DNA of 35,741 nt from Candidatus Aminicenantota bacterium (GCA_020348385.1 CP070750.1:505569-541309); one strand, 5' to 3'; positions 1-7,586 are shown, numbered from the stretch's first letter. Numbers and translations: made by a program. Notes: generated by a model from the letters alone, not told the origin.

Positions 1-1
1 G

Positions 2-619
2 TCACCCCCCAGCTTAATGGAAATGCTTCGGGCTGAAGAGGAATCTGCTCGTGAACGACTGAGCTTAGAGACTCTCACGGTTCATCCTAGGATTGCCTCA
101 TGGCGGGAAGCGTTTCGAAGTGCAGGAATCAAGCCCAGCGAGTTTAGAGCTTCTATCGAAGCGATGACGCGCCGTGCGCTGCGCCATCAAGAGTTGCCGT
201 CAATCAACACGCTGGTCGACATCGGAAATATTCTATCTTTGCGACATATCTTACCGATCGGGGCCCACGCGATAGATGTTGTTACCCATGATCTCGTTTT
301 GTGTCGAGCCTCAGGAGAAGAGGAGTTTGTTCCTTTCGGGTCAGATCAAGTCGAACACCCTGTTTCAGGAGAGATCATTTTCAAAGAAGGCAATACTGTC
401 CTGACACGGCGGTGGAGTTGGCGTCAGGCCAATCACACGATGACTTTACCGACGACAAAAGCTATTGAATTTAACGTCGATGGTCTTCCTCCTTTTTCGA
501 AATATGATGTAGAAGAGATTTGCCAGGAGCTCATGGGGGTGGTGAAACAGTTTTGTGGCGGCCAAATACATTACGAGATACTTACGAGACAGAATCCACG
601 AATCGCGATAAAGCGCTAG
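2..619 (+). CDS. B3/B4 tRNA-binding-domain protein, 5' end clipped
   Basis: This is a stand-alone B3/B4 domain protein (COG3382 type), related to the B3/B4 module of the phenylalanyl-tRNA synthetase beta chain. The matching segments are HPRIASWREAFRSAGIKPSE, LPSINTLVDIGNILSL and, near the end, RRWSWRQANHT and FCGG, in the family's usual order. The frame is open to the left edge. The family normally has about 25-30 residues before the first visible segment, so the true start is probably outside the window; the ATG at 17 is only the first internal Met. Stand-alone B3/B4 proteins are thought to act on tRNA or aminoacyl-tRNA, possibly in editing, but the function here is not shown. The rdhA-like gene follows after 79 bases on the same strand and could be co-transcribed. 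Confidence 0.8.
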   Translation, partial: SPPSLMEMLRAEEESARERLSLETLTVHPRIASWREAFRSAGIKPSEFRASIEAMTRRALRHQELPSINTLVDIGNILSLRHILPIGAHAIDVVTHDLVLCRASGEEEFVPFGSDQVEHPVSGEIIFKEGNTVLTRRWSWRQANHTMTLPTTKAIEFNVDGLPPFSKYDVEEICQELMGVVKQFCGGQIHYEILTRQNPRIAIKR

Positions 620-698
620 CTAACCTCGGCGAGACCGAACGGATTTCAGAGGGTAGTGGTTTCGCTTTGGGGATTGATCTAGCCGAAAGGAGCAAGTT

Positions 699-1838
699 AT
701 GAGGAGATTAGGCGTCCATCCCGATCCATTCCCTGTTTGGAAGCTCAAACGGACAGAAAGGCCCTCCACCCGAATTATAGACGACAAAGTTCAACGCAAG
801 AGCGAGGGTGATGGAGGATTTCCCCGGGCAGAGAGTGGGGAATTCGGCCCATTCATCCAGCAGGAGTACCCCCGTTTTGTGATGAAACATCCTTTATCAG
901 GCGTTTTGATGGATATGGGCAGAAAACTGGCAAAGATGGTGGATGGAACAGTTGCACCCAAACGGGCACCGGGCACCCATGATCCAGTGGCGAATGCGCG
1001 GCACATCAAGGAGACGGCCTACTTCTTACGAGCTGACCTTGTTGGTATCTGCGAGCTTCCGCCCTATGCTGTGTTCACCCACGATAGGTATACCAACGAG
1101 CCCATCGATTGCGATCACAAGTATGCTATCGGCATTCTCATCGATCAAGATTGGCGAACGGCTGCTGCATTCAACGGACACGATTGGATCAGCAACTCGA
1201 TGAGCTTTATGTCCTACACTATATCTGGTTTCATCGCCTGCAACCTTGCCGAGTACATACGGCGGTTGGGTTACCCGGCCCGCGCCAATCATGCGATGAA
1301 CTATAATGTTGCGGTGCCGCCCATCTTGCTGTGGGCAGGGTTGGGTGAGATGTGTCGCATCGGCGATATGGTGCTCAGCCCATTCCTGGGGCCGCGCTTC
1401 AAGGCCTCTGTAGTAACCACCGATATGCCGCTTGCGATTGATAAACCTATCGACTTTGGATTGCAGGACTTTTGCAGCAAGTGCTTGAAGTGTGCCCGCC
1501 TGTGCCCATCCCAAGCCATCAGCCATGGTGACAGAGAGATGCACAACAGTTACGAGCGCTGGCCAGTTGATGTCGAAAGATGCACAAGTATGCGGGTGGG
1601 AAACCAACATGGATCCGGCTGCGGCACCTGCATTAAAGTCTGCCCGTGGAACAAGCCCAATACCACGTTCCACCGGATAATCGGATGGACGATGATGCGC
1701 ATCCCCTTTGCTCGGCGGTTTGCCGTCTGGGGAGACGACTTTATGGGGTATGGGAAACCGAAACCGGAATGGAAATGGTGGATGGACCTAGAGGAGGTAG
1801 ATGGCGAGCTTCATATCCCAGAATCCCATGACAAGTGA
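699..1838 (+). CDS. Reductive-dehalogenase-family (RdhA-like) corrinoid/Fe-S protein, no Tat signal
   Basis: This 379-residue protein has the C-terminal arrangement of RdhA enzymes. A conserved segment ending TDMPLAIDKPIDFGLQDFC leads into a first ferredoxin cluster, C259-x2-C262-x2-C265-x3-C269-P. A second set follows: C295, then C308-x2-C311-x3-C315-P-W. The segment around residues 172-195 (SYTISGF... to IRRLGYPA) is also typical. Family members use cobamide and two [4Fe-4S] clusters to cleave carbon-halogen bonds; the substrate cannot be read from the sequence. There is no twin-arginine signal and no neighbouring RdhB-like membrane anchor, and the protein is shorter than exported respiratory RdhAs (about 450-550 residues). 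A cytoplasmic role is therefore more likely than classical organohalide respiration. The start is supported by AAGGAG a few bases upstream of the ATG. QueG-type epoxyqueuosine reductase is a related alternative but fits less well. Confidence 0.82.
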   Translation: MRRLGVHPDPFPVWKLKRTERPSTRIIDDKVQRKSEGDGGFPRAESGEFGPFIQQEYPRFVMKHPLSGVLMDMGRKLAKMVDGTVAPKRAPGTHDPVANARHIKETAYFLRADLVGICELPPYAVFTHDRYTNEPIDCDHKYAIGILIDQDWRTAAAFNGHDWISNSMSFMSYTISGFIACNLAEYIRRLGYPARANHAMNYNVAVPPILLWAGLGEMCRIGDMVLSPFLGPRFKASVVTTDMPLAIDKPIDFGLQDFCSKCLKCARLCPSQAISHGDREMHNSYERWPVDVERCTSMRVGNQHGSGCGTCIKVCPWNKPNTTFHRIIGWTMMRIPFARRFAVWGDDFMGYGKPKPEWKWWMDLEEVDGELHIPESHDK

Positions 1839-1884
1839 TATCTATCGGAACTTTAATTCTGGAATGGGTATGCTTTGTTGCTTA

Positions 1885-3159
1885 TTAAATCAGAGCTTCG
1901 CTGATTATTTCGGATAATCCTGTCACCTTCACTTTTAAATCGTAGTGATCATTCAACTCTTCAATTTGATGCCGACAGTTATCGCAGGATGCAACCACGA
2001 CCTCTGCTTGAGTGGCCTTTATTTGTTCCGCTTTTGGCTTCCCCGCTTTAAGACGTGTTTCGGCCCATTCAGGATTGGCCACTAATCCACCCCCGCCTCC
2101 ACAGCAGATATTTCGTTCTTTATTGGGACTCATTTCACGAATATCCTTCACAAGAGCTTTCAAAATCCTCCGTGGTTCTTCAATCAGGCCGCTGTTTCGC
2201 GCCAAGTTACATGAGTCATGGAGAGTGATGGATTCTTTTATTTTTTCAGGATCTACCTTGATCCGTTTTGTCTGGATGTATTCGTCGATCACTTCGACGA
2301 GGTTTCGCACCCGGAAAGGCCAGGGTTCGTCATACCAGCTGGGAGCTGTCCACCGAAAAGTGGAGTAGGCATGCCCGCACTCAGTTATGATGACCTCATT
2401 GACTCCTAGTCTTTTGGCTTCGTTGACAATGCGGTCGGTGATCTTTTTTGACCGGGCTGTATCCTGAAGAAAAATGCCATAGTTGGCAGCCTCGTACATG
2501 CTGATTGTCCAGGATTCTTTGGCTTTGTTAAAGATATGAGCTGCGGGCAGGATGGTATGAGCGCCTGAAAGCGGGACATATAAAAAATTGGCATTTTGAA
2601 CTTCTACCGGGATTGTTGCGCTGGGATCTCCCATTTTCTCCTGAAGTTCCTTTTCCATCGAGCGGATCTGGTTCACAAATGAATTCCTGAATGCATCGAG
2701 ATTTTCTTCTCTTGAAATAGCCATATCAGCCAGCATGGTCAGCATCTCAGGAGCTAGGTCGAGAGAAGACAACGTGCTTCGGGTGGCTCCCATGATGGCC
2801 GGGATATCCACGCCTAAAGGACAATTCACAGTGCAGCGCTGGCACATCGAACAATTTTTATAAGCGACCTCCCGCCAGTCCTTCAATTTTTCTTCTGTCA
2901 GCTTCTGTGCTCCAGTCCATCGAGGAAAGACCTTGCTCAGCCAATCATGATGTTTCTTGTACACCTGTCGAACCTGCTCAGCCTTAGCCACAGGAGAAAC
3001 GGCCAAGTCTTTCCCATCACTCATAATATAATGGCAGGCATCGACACAAAGCCCACAGCGGACGCAGAGATTGGACGAGGAAAGTCCCACTAGTCGGCTG
3101 AAACGCTTATCCAGTTCTTTTTTTCCTTTTTGAACAAGTGATTCTTTTTGATTATCCAT
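1885..3159 (-). CDS. HdrD/DsrK-like Fe-S oxidoreductase subunit
   Basis: This cytoplasmic 424-residue subunit resembles HdrD, DsrK and TmcB. Two N-terminal ferredoxin motifs (C32/C35/C38/C42 and C103/C106/C109/C113) are followed by two CCG-type halves. Only the second half is complete: C317, the pair C352-C353, then C392-x2-C395. In HdrB/HdrD this pattern binds the non-cubane cluster that handles disulfides. The first half keeps only C261 of the usual set. In this family electrons from membrane quinol or a cytochrome b drive reduction of a disulfide or persulfide, or the reverse. The ATG at 3159 was chosen because it has AGAGG 7 bases upstream and gives the family's N-terminus. It overlaps the end of the NarI-like gene by 8 bases, which indicates translational coupling. 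The natural substrate is unknown; the TusA and DsrE2 neighbours point to a sulfur carrier. Confidence 0.85.
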   Translation of the reverse strand: MDNQKESLVQKGKKELDKRFSRLVGLSSSNLCVRCGLCVDACHYIMSDGKDLAVSPVAKAEQVRQVYKKHHDWLSKVFPRWTGAQKLTEEKLKDWREVAYKNCSMCQRCTVNCPLGVDIPAIMGATRSTLSSLDLAPEMLTMLADMAISREENLDAFRNSFVNQIRSMEKELQEKMGDPSATIPVEVQNANFLYVPLSGAHTILPAAHIFNKAKESWTISMYEAANYGIFLQDTARSKKITDRIVNEAKRLGVNEVIITECGHAYSTFRWTAPSWYDEPWPFRVRNLVEVIDEYIQTKRIKVDPEKIKESITLHDSCNLARNSGLIEEPRRILKALVKDIREMSPNKERNICCGGGGGLVANPEWAETRLKAGKPKAEQIKATQAEVVVASCDNCRHQIEELNDHYDLKVKVTGLSEIISEALI

Positions 3160-3811
3160 GTTGTAACCTCTTTTTGGGCAGGATTCCTCGTCTTCCGAAA
3201 CGGATGCCCAAATAGATGCGAGCAAAAAACCAAAAGACATAATGGGAAATTTTGCTGAACGGCACATAGACGAGAAATAGCGCTGTGATCAGAAAAAAGA
3301 CAAATCGCCAGCCATCCGTAAAATAGACGAGGCAACCCGCGGCAGCGATAAAATAGATTTCAACGGCTATCAGGGAAAAATAATCATCCGGCACACTCAC
3401 ATACCTCAGGTGTGGGTTGGCCAGACGCCGTATAATCTTCGATATTCCCACAATCGCACCCAATCCGATGAAAATGGCAAACACTATCCTTACTGGATAG
3501 GCCATCATCTTGGGAGCGAAGGGAAGGGTAAACGTAGCCAGTATAGCGGACAAAGCTCCCAAGTGGTAGATCAAAAATTCCATCCATCGCCAGAGATGTT
3601 TGGTCGTGCTATCCATCGAGAAAGGATTGATAAGAGTGGAAAAGGAAAAAGCCACGCCTTTAGCCGGATTCCCCGATGCAGGTGCAACCTCTCTGGGCAT
3701 GGGAAGCTTGACCAACTGAACGATCTTTAGAGCATACAAGATCGCGAATATGGTCAATGCAATGATCTGCAGCTCAAACTCGACAAAATGAAGCAAACTT
3801 TCGCTGATCAT
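3152..3811 (-). CDS. NarI/DsrM-like membrane cytochrome b subunit
   Basis: This integral membrane protein has 219 residues and about five hydrophobic segments (roughly 14-34, 78-98, 106-126, 146-164 and 168-186). It belongs to the nitrate reductase gamma family that includes DsrM and TmcC. Candidate haem-b ligands are H72, H83 and H190; H190 lies in FSKISHYVFWFFARIYLGIR, a segment typical of these quinone-linked subunits. The family passes electrons between the quinone pool and a cytoplasmic HdrD/DsrK-type partner, which is the next gene downstream with an 8-base overlap. The ATG at 3811 has GGAGG 5 bases upstream; an in-frame GTG at 3823 would add four residues but lacks such a site. TusA is encoded 20 bases upstream, so this gene belongs to the same operon. 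Confidence 0.82.
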   Translation of the reverse strand: MISESLLHFVEFELQIIALTIFAILYALKIVQLVKLPMPREVAPASGNPAKGVAFSFSTLINPFSMDSTTKHLWRWMEFLIYHLGALSAILATFTLPFAPKMMAYPVRIVFAIFIGLGAIVGISKIIRRLANPHLRYVSVPDDYFSLIAVEIYFIAAAGCLVYFTDGWRFVFFLITALFLVYVPFSKISHYVFWFFARIYLGIRFGRRGILPKKRLQHG

Positions 3812-3831
3812 GAATACCTCCACCTAAAGAG

Positions 3832-4071
3832 CTATTTAATTCGACGCACACGAAAGGTGATGACATCACCATGCTCCAAGCTAACCACCTCATTGCCGCT
3901 GGTACTGGCCCAAGCTGGAACGTCTGCCAAGACTCCAGGATCTGTGGCCGTGGCTTCGATCACTTCTCCGATTTCGATCTCTTTAATGGCTTGAGCAATC
4001 TTGACGATGGGCATCGGGCATAAAAGACCTTTGAGGTCCAATGTTTTCGCAACAGTAATCTCTTCGTTCAT
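3832..4071 (-). CDS. tusA: TusA/SirA-family sulfur carrier protein
   Basis: This is a 79-residue TusA-family protein. The invariant persulfide-carrying cysteine sits in C18-P-M-P, preceded by the usual LDLKGLLC strand, and the length matches E. coli TusA. These proteins carry a sulfane sulfur on the cysteine and hand it to partners such as DsrE-type proteins or heterodisulfide-reductase-like enzymes. A strong ribosome site, AAGGAGGAG, precedes the ATG. The dsrE2-like gene ends 12 bases upstream and the cytochrome b gene begins 20 bases downstream. This placement suggests it carries sulfur to or from the HdrD-like enzyme rather than serving tRNA thiolation, for which no partner genes are present here. 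Confidence 0.92.
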   Translation of the reverse strand: MNEEITVAKTLDLKGLLCPMPIVKIAQAIKEIEIGEVIEATATDPGVLADVPAWASTSGNEVVSLEHGDVITFRVRRIK

Positions 4072-4083
4072 TTTTTCTCCTCC

Positions 4084-4566
4084 TTATATAAATAGCTGTA
4101 CTTCAGATTTTCGGGCTTCCTCAAGAAAAAAGGCCACTCCCACGCAACCCTGGACCTCATCGAGCATTTTTTCTTTTGGAATTTCCATTACATCCATGCT
4201 CATCTGGCATCCATACATTTTGACGCCGAGGTCGATGGCCGTCTGTCTCAATTCAGGCAGGGGTGTGACACCTTTTGCCTTCATCATCTTTTTGAACATC
4301 CAGCGTCCGACACCTCCGAAGCTCATCTTGCTCGGGGTGGCCCTGTTGATATCACCACCATACATCATGCCCAGCATCCGGCCGAACAGGCTTTTTCCGG
4401 TCGCCACCTTTTTCTTTAAGGCTCTCAAGCCCCAAAAAGTGAAAAACATGGTGACTTCCATGCCGGCTGCCGCTGCCCCTAATGCGATGCTGAATGCAGC
4501 AAACAGCTTATCCATATCCCCGCTGAAAACGACCATGGACAATTTGTTTTTCTTTTCTTCTTCCAT
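4084..4566 (-). CDS. dsrE2: DsrE2-type DsrE/DsrF/DrsH family protein
   Basis: This 160-residue protein of the DsrE2 group (COG2210) starts with the characteristic strand KLSMVVFSGDMDKLFAAFSI. It has conserved cysteines at C120 (in KMYGCQMSMDVM) and C141 (in EVQGCVGV). DsrE2-type proteins exchange sulfane sulfur with TusA, and the two genes are often adjacent, as here with a 12-base gap. A hydrophobic stretch at about 22-46 may associate with the membrane, as proposed for some DsrE2 proteins, but this is not certain. The start has AAGGAG 7 bases upstream. It is the second gene of the operon, after arsR. Confidence 0.88.
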   Translation of the reverse strand: MEEEKKNKLSMVVFSGDMDKLFAAFSIALGAAAAGMEVTMFFTFWGLRALKKKVATGKSLFGRMLGMMYGGDINRATPSKMSFGGVGRWMFKKMMKAKGVTPLPELRQTAIDLGVKMYGCQMSMDVMEIPKEKMLDEVQGCVGVAFFLEEARKSEVQLFI

Positions 4567-4578
4567 ACCTTAACTCCT

Positions 4579-4914
4579 TTATTTTTTATGATTTAAGGCA
4601 TCTTTTATGGCTTTATTCTGGGATGCCAACGATTCCATCAACACCTGGCTGACGAGATCATAGGCCCGGGTGATTTTTTTGTTGGCAATGGAATAATAAA
4701 TATTCGTGCCATCACGACGGGCTCGCACAATACCTTTGGATCTCAAGATGGATAGGTGTTGTGATAGGTTGGATTGAGAAATTTTGGTCTCCTCGATCAA
4801 TTCATTGACGGTTTTTTCCTTTTCCCTAAGGGCCTCTAAAATCTCCTGCCTTTTGGGATTGGAAATGCTCTTACAAAAATCCGCGTGCAGCCTGTAAAAA
4901 TCTTTTTTATCCAC
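4579..4914 (-). CDS. ArsR/SmtB-family transcriptional regulator of the sulfur-carrier operon
   Basis: This 111-residue winged-helix repressor of the ArsR family has recognition helix SQSNLSQHLSILRSKGIV at about 46-63 and wing RARRDGTNIYYSI. It starts at a GTG with AGGGGG just upstream. Its only cysteine is C14 (DFCKSISNPKR); the CxCxxC metal site and the two-cysteine pair of persulfide sensors such as SqrR/BigR are absent. It is the first gene of the operon and the promoter spacer holds a perfect palindrome, so autoregulation is likely. The signal sensed is unknown. A sulfur species acting on C14, for example through an intersubunit disulfide, is a guess supported only by the operon content. 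Confidence 0.85.
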   Translation of the reverse strand: MDKKDFYRLHADFCKSISNPKRQEILEALREKEKTVNELIEETKISQSNLSQHLSILRSKGIVRARRDGTNIYYSIANKKITRAYDLVSQVLMESLASQNKAIKDALNHKK

Positions 4915-4947
4915 AATGCCCCCTATCAGATTATATTCTCTCTTTGA

Positions 4948-4969
4948 AATATTCGCATATCATAATATT
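4948..4969. promoter_or_regulatory. Second AT-rich dyad between arsR promoter and start codon
   Basis: Two copies of AATATT (4948-4953 and 4964-4969) flank a central ATAT (4957-4960), giving a 22-base imperfect dyad that matches its complement at 16 of 22 positions. It lies just downstream of the predicted transcription start and could be a second ArsR-family site. AT-rich DNA makes chance dyads common, so this is tentative. Confidence 0.35.
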
Positions 4970-4979
4970 CTCATTAATG

Positions 4980-5007
4980 ATTATACAAAAATTTTTGTAT
5001 GTGTCAA
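4980..5007 (-). promoter_or_regulatory. Consensus sigma-70 promoter of arsR operon with palindromic operator in spacer
   Basis: Read on the minus strand, TTGACA lies at 5007-5002 and TATAAT at 4985-4980 with a 16-base spacer; both hexamers are perfect consensus. The spacer is almost filled by a perfect 18-base palindrome at 4983-5000 (half-site ATACAAAAA). A repressor bound there would block the polymerase, so it is the best candidate operator for the adjacent ArsR protein. Transcription should start near 4973, giving a leader of about 60 bases. Confidence 0.75.
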
Positions 5008-5109
5008 GTCTTTTTCCAAAAAATATTTAAAAACTGGGATGAAAACGGGAACTGATTGTTGACGGCCCCGTTTTTGTGGTGATAAGCTTTGGCTGCTAGG
5101 AGAAGAGGA

Positions 5110-6876
5110 ATGAGAAAAGGTGTTTTGATTTTTTCCGTATTGCTCATTTTGTTCGCTGCCTGTTCCAAGCCTGTGGCAGATTTGGTCTTGAAAAATGGTC
5201 AGGTCTTTACTTTGGAAGAAAATATGCCTTGGGCTTCGGCCGTTGTCATCAAAGGCAATGAGATCGTGGCTGTCCTGCAAAATGATTCGGAGACCTCCTC
5301 TTATGTTGGACCCTCCACCCAGGTTATCGATTGCGAAGGTCAATTCGTGATACCTGGTTTTATCGATGCCCATGTTCATTTTGCCGGTTATGCCGCCCAG
5401 CAGCATGATATCCAGCTCATGAATGTGGATGATGATGAAGGCTTAGTGAAGGAAATCCAAAGGGTCGTGAAGAATGTAGGCCCAAACGAGTGGATCACAG
5501 GCGGAGATTGGAGCGGTGCCATCCAGTGGTTGCAGGGAAGAGGCGAGTTGGATGGGCCAAGAGCGGAAAAACGGTGGGAGCCGCACAGAAAAGCCATCGA
5601 TCCTTTCACACAAGATAATCCTTGTTTACTGAACAGTTATGAGAGAGATCTTTTCCTGGCTAACACCGCAGCGCTGCGTGCAGCAGGACTGGAAAACGGC
5701 CGCCTGGAAGGAATGAAACTCGATGCCGATGATCAGCCAACAGGGTTGCTGTATAAAGGCTCGTCGGCCATCGAAAAGATACGGTCCTTTGTCAAACCCA
5801 AATCAGAAGATCGGGTACTGAATGAATACCGCACCGGGTTAAAGCTCATGGCAGAAATGGGGATCGTTGAATTTCATGACATGTTCCGCAGCTTCAAAGA
5901 AGTGGAACGGTATCTCAAACTTCAGGAAAATGGGGAACTGACCTGCCGTGTCTGGCTCAGGCCCTGGTTGGATCTCAAAGAAGAAATGTTCGAAAAGGAG
6001 TTCACGATGGGCATGCACCCCAGAACCAAGGAGAGGGATTATTTCTTGCGCTTCGGGGGATTCAAGAGTGCCAATGATGGTTTCCTGGGAGACCGGGGAG
6101 CCATGTTGTTCGAACCATACTCGGACAGACCCGATTACAAAGGCCATTACCAGGAATACAACAGCGATTCGGACACGTTCGGGAGTCTGGTCGGGAATCC
6201 AGAGGTCTTTTACAAACACTGCCAGGATGCGGTGGAACACGGCTACTGCGTGGATTCCCATGCCATCGGGGATAGGGGTGTTTCCGAGGTCGTCGACGTT
6301 CTGGAACGCATTCAAGCAGATATGAACACGGACATGAGCATGTTCCGCATTATCCATGCCGAGGTCGTGCAGCCACGCGAATTCGATCGCATTAAAGCAT
6401 TGAACCTGATCGTGGAAACCAATCCCAGCCAGGTCGCCGATGATATGAGATGGCTCATCGACAGGCTCGGCCCGGAGAGGGAAAAACTGGCCTTCCCGTT
6501 TCGTACATTCCTCGACAAAGGCATAGTCATGAACTTCGGGTCGGATATACCCGGCAATGCGGGAGCCATATTTTTCAACCACCCGAAATATGTACTGAAT
6601 GCGGCGGTTAACCGGACTAATAACGAAGGCGAGCCCAAAGGCGGGTGGCTTCCTCACCTCAAAATCACGATGGAAGAAGCAATAGAGTGTTTCACGCTTA
6701 ATGGGGCTTATGCGTGCATGCGAGAAGATAATTTGAGGGGATCTATAAAATCCGGCAAACTGGCCGATATAACCGTTATCGACCGGAATATCATGAAAAA
6801 CAACCCTCAAGATGTGCTGAACATGGAAGTCATGATGACGATCGTGGATGGCCGGATTGTGTTCGACAAAAAATGA
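5110..6876 (+). CDS. YtcJ-type metal-dependent amidohydrolase, lipoprotein
   Basis: This 588-residue amidohydrolase belongs to the YtcJ group (amidohydrolase family 3). After a lipoprotein signal (hydrophobic 6-15, lipobox LFAAC with C18) comes the small beta domain (ADLVLKNGQVFTLE). The metal-binding H88-x-H90 follows in FIDAHVHFAGYA, with further histidine motifs SHAIGDRG and IIHAEVV in the barrel and a closing segment GKLADITVIDRN. Family members hydrolyse C-N bonds of amides, imides or related compounds; the substrate cannot be told. It is probably anchored on the periplasmic side of a membrane. The ATG at 5110 was preferred over an in-frame ATG at 5089 because it has AGGAG at the right distance and begins the signal peptide. 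The gene stands alone, divergent from the arsR operon. Confidence 0.88.
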   Translation: MRKGVLIFSVLLILFAACSKPVADLVLKNGQVFTLEENMPWASAVVIKGNEIVAVLQNDSETSSYVGPSTQVIDCEGQFVIPGFIDAHVHFAGYAAQQHDIQLMNVDDDEGLVKEIQRVVKNVGPNEWITGGDWSGAIQWLQGRGELDGPRAEKRWEPHRKAIDPFTQDNPCLLNSYERDLFLANTAALRAAGLENGRLEGMKLDADDQPTGLLYKGSSAIEKIRSFVKPKSEDRVLNEYRTGLKLMAEMGIVEFHDMFRSFKEVERYLKLQENGELTCRVWLRPWLDLKEEMFEKEFTMGMHPRTKERDYFLRFGGFKSANDGFLGDRGAMLFEPYSDRPDYKGHYQEYNSDSDTFGSLVGNPEVFYKHCQDAVEHGYCVDSHAIGDRGVSEVVDVLERIQADMNTDMSMFRIIHAEVVQPREFDRIKALNLIVETNPSQVADDMRWLIDRLGPEREKLAFPFRTFLDKGIVMNFGSDIPGNAGAIFFNHPKYVLNAAVNRTNNEGEPKGGWLPHLKITMEEAIECFTLNGAYACMREDNLRGSIKSGKLADITVIDRNIMKNNPQDVLNMEVMMTIVDGRIVFDKK

Positions 6877-6963
6877 GCTTTTCTTAGCAGGTCATTCCCA
6901 ACAAATACAGCTGAACTCATTGTATCGTTTGCAGGCACCACATTAAGAATTATTAAAAAAAAC

Positions 6964-6992
6964 TTGACAATAAATGAATGTTCATTTATTAT
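6964..6992 (+). promoter_or_regulatory. tetR promoter overlapped by TetR-type operator
   Basis: TTGACA at 6964-6969 and TATTAT at 6987-6992 are separated by 17 bases. The spacer and -10 box are covered by a perfect dyad at 6969-6990: arms AATAAATGAA and TTCATTTATT around a 2-base centre. The core TGAATGTTCA resembles operators of AcrR/TetR-family repressors. The predicted transcription start (about 6999) coincides with the ATG of the next gene. This site probably controls the whole operon at 6999-14451 by autorepression. Confidence 0.75.
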
Positions 6993-6998
6993 AAAATC

Positions 6999-7571
6999 AT
7001 GAGATTCAAAGATGAAGCTAAACAGGATGCGATAATTAAAGCCACGGTTAAGCTAGTCAATCAAATCGGATTTGCTTCAAGTTCTGTTTCCAAAATTGCC
7101 AAGCAAGCGAATGTATCCCCTGCGACGATTTACATCTATTATCAAAATAAGGAAGATCTGTTGGTATCTACGTATGTTGACATAAAACAGAAATTGAGCG
7201 AGGCAATACTCAAAGATTTTGATGATACTCAACCAATAAAAGATATATTGAGAGGTTTTTGGTTCAATGCGTTCGATTTTATCTCGAGTTATTCTGATAA
7301 TTTCCAGTACACAGAACAGTTCGCCAATTCTCCTTACAGCTCCTTGGTAGACAAAAAGGAAGTCGAAAAATATTTTGAACCGATGATCGAAATCATTCAA
7401 CGGGGGAAAGAGCAGAAGATCCTGAAGGATGTTCCTTTTGATATTCTGCAAATATTTATTTTTTACCCTATTATGATCCTCGCGAATCCTCGCCTGTGTG
7501 CGAATTTTGACTGTACTGAAAAGAATATCGAAATAGCATTCAATATGGCTTGGGATGCCATAAGAGCATAA
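6999..7571 (+). CDS. TetR/AcrR-family transcriptional regulator
   Basis: This 190-residue TetR-family protein has the N-terminal helix-turn-helix VSKIAKQANVSPATIYIYYQNKEDLL at about 33-58, followed by an all-helical ligand-binding domain. The start is placed at the ATG at 6999 because the upstream in-frame ATG (6978) lies inside the operator and between the promoter boxes. There is no ribosome-binding sequence before 6999 and the predicted transcript starts there, so the message may be leaderless. The SDR gene follows after 15 bases, so the regulator heads the operon carrying the ergothioneine genes. The ligand is unknown; an electrophile or quinone would fit the SDR and NmrA-like neighbours. 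Confidence 0.88.
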   Translation: MRFKDEAKQDAIIKATVKLVNQIGFASSSVSKIAKQANVSPATIYIYYQNKEDLLVSTYVDIKQKLSEAILKDFDDTQPIKDILRGFWFNAFDFISSYSDNFQYTEQFANSPYSSLVDKKEVEKYFEPMIEIIQRGKEQKILKDVPFDILQIFIFYPIMILANPRLCANFDCTEKNIEIAFNMAWDAIRA

Positions 7572-7586
7572 AATAAGGAGAACACA

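Noticed and set aside
1888..1906. Hairpin at the end of the HdrD-like gene as a terminator
   Set aside because: The 6-base stem lies within the last codons and is not followed by a T run on the minus strand.
4579..4914. ArsR-family protein as a SqrR/BigR-type persulfide sensor
   Set aside because: Those sensors use two conserved cysteines; only C14 is present here, so the class cannot be claimed.
5839..6810. Long open frame on the minus strand inside the amidohydrolase gene
   Set aside because: It is antisense to a well-conserved amidohydrolase and has no recognisable domain.
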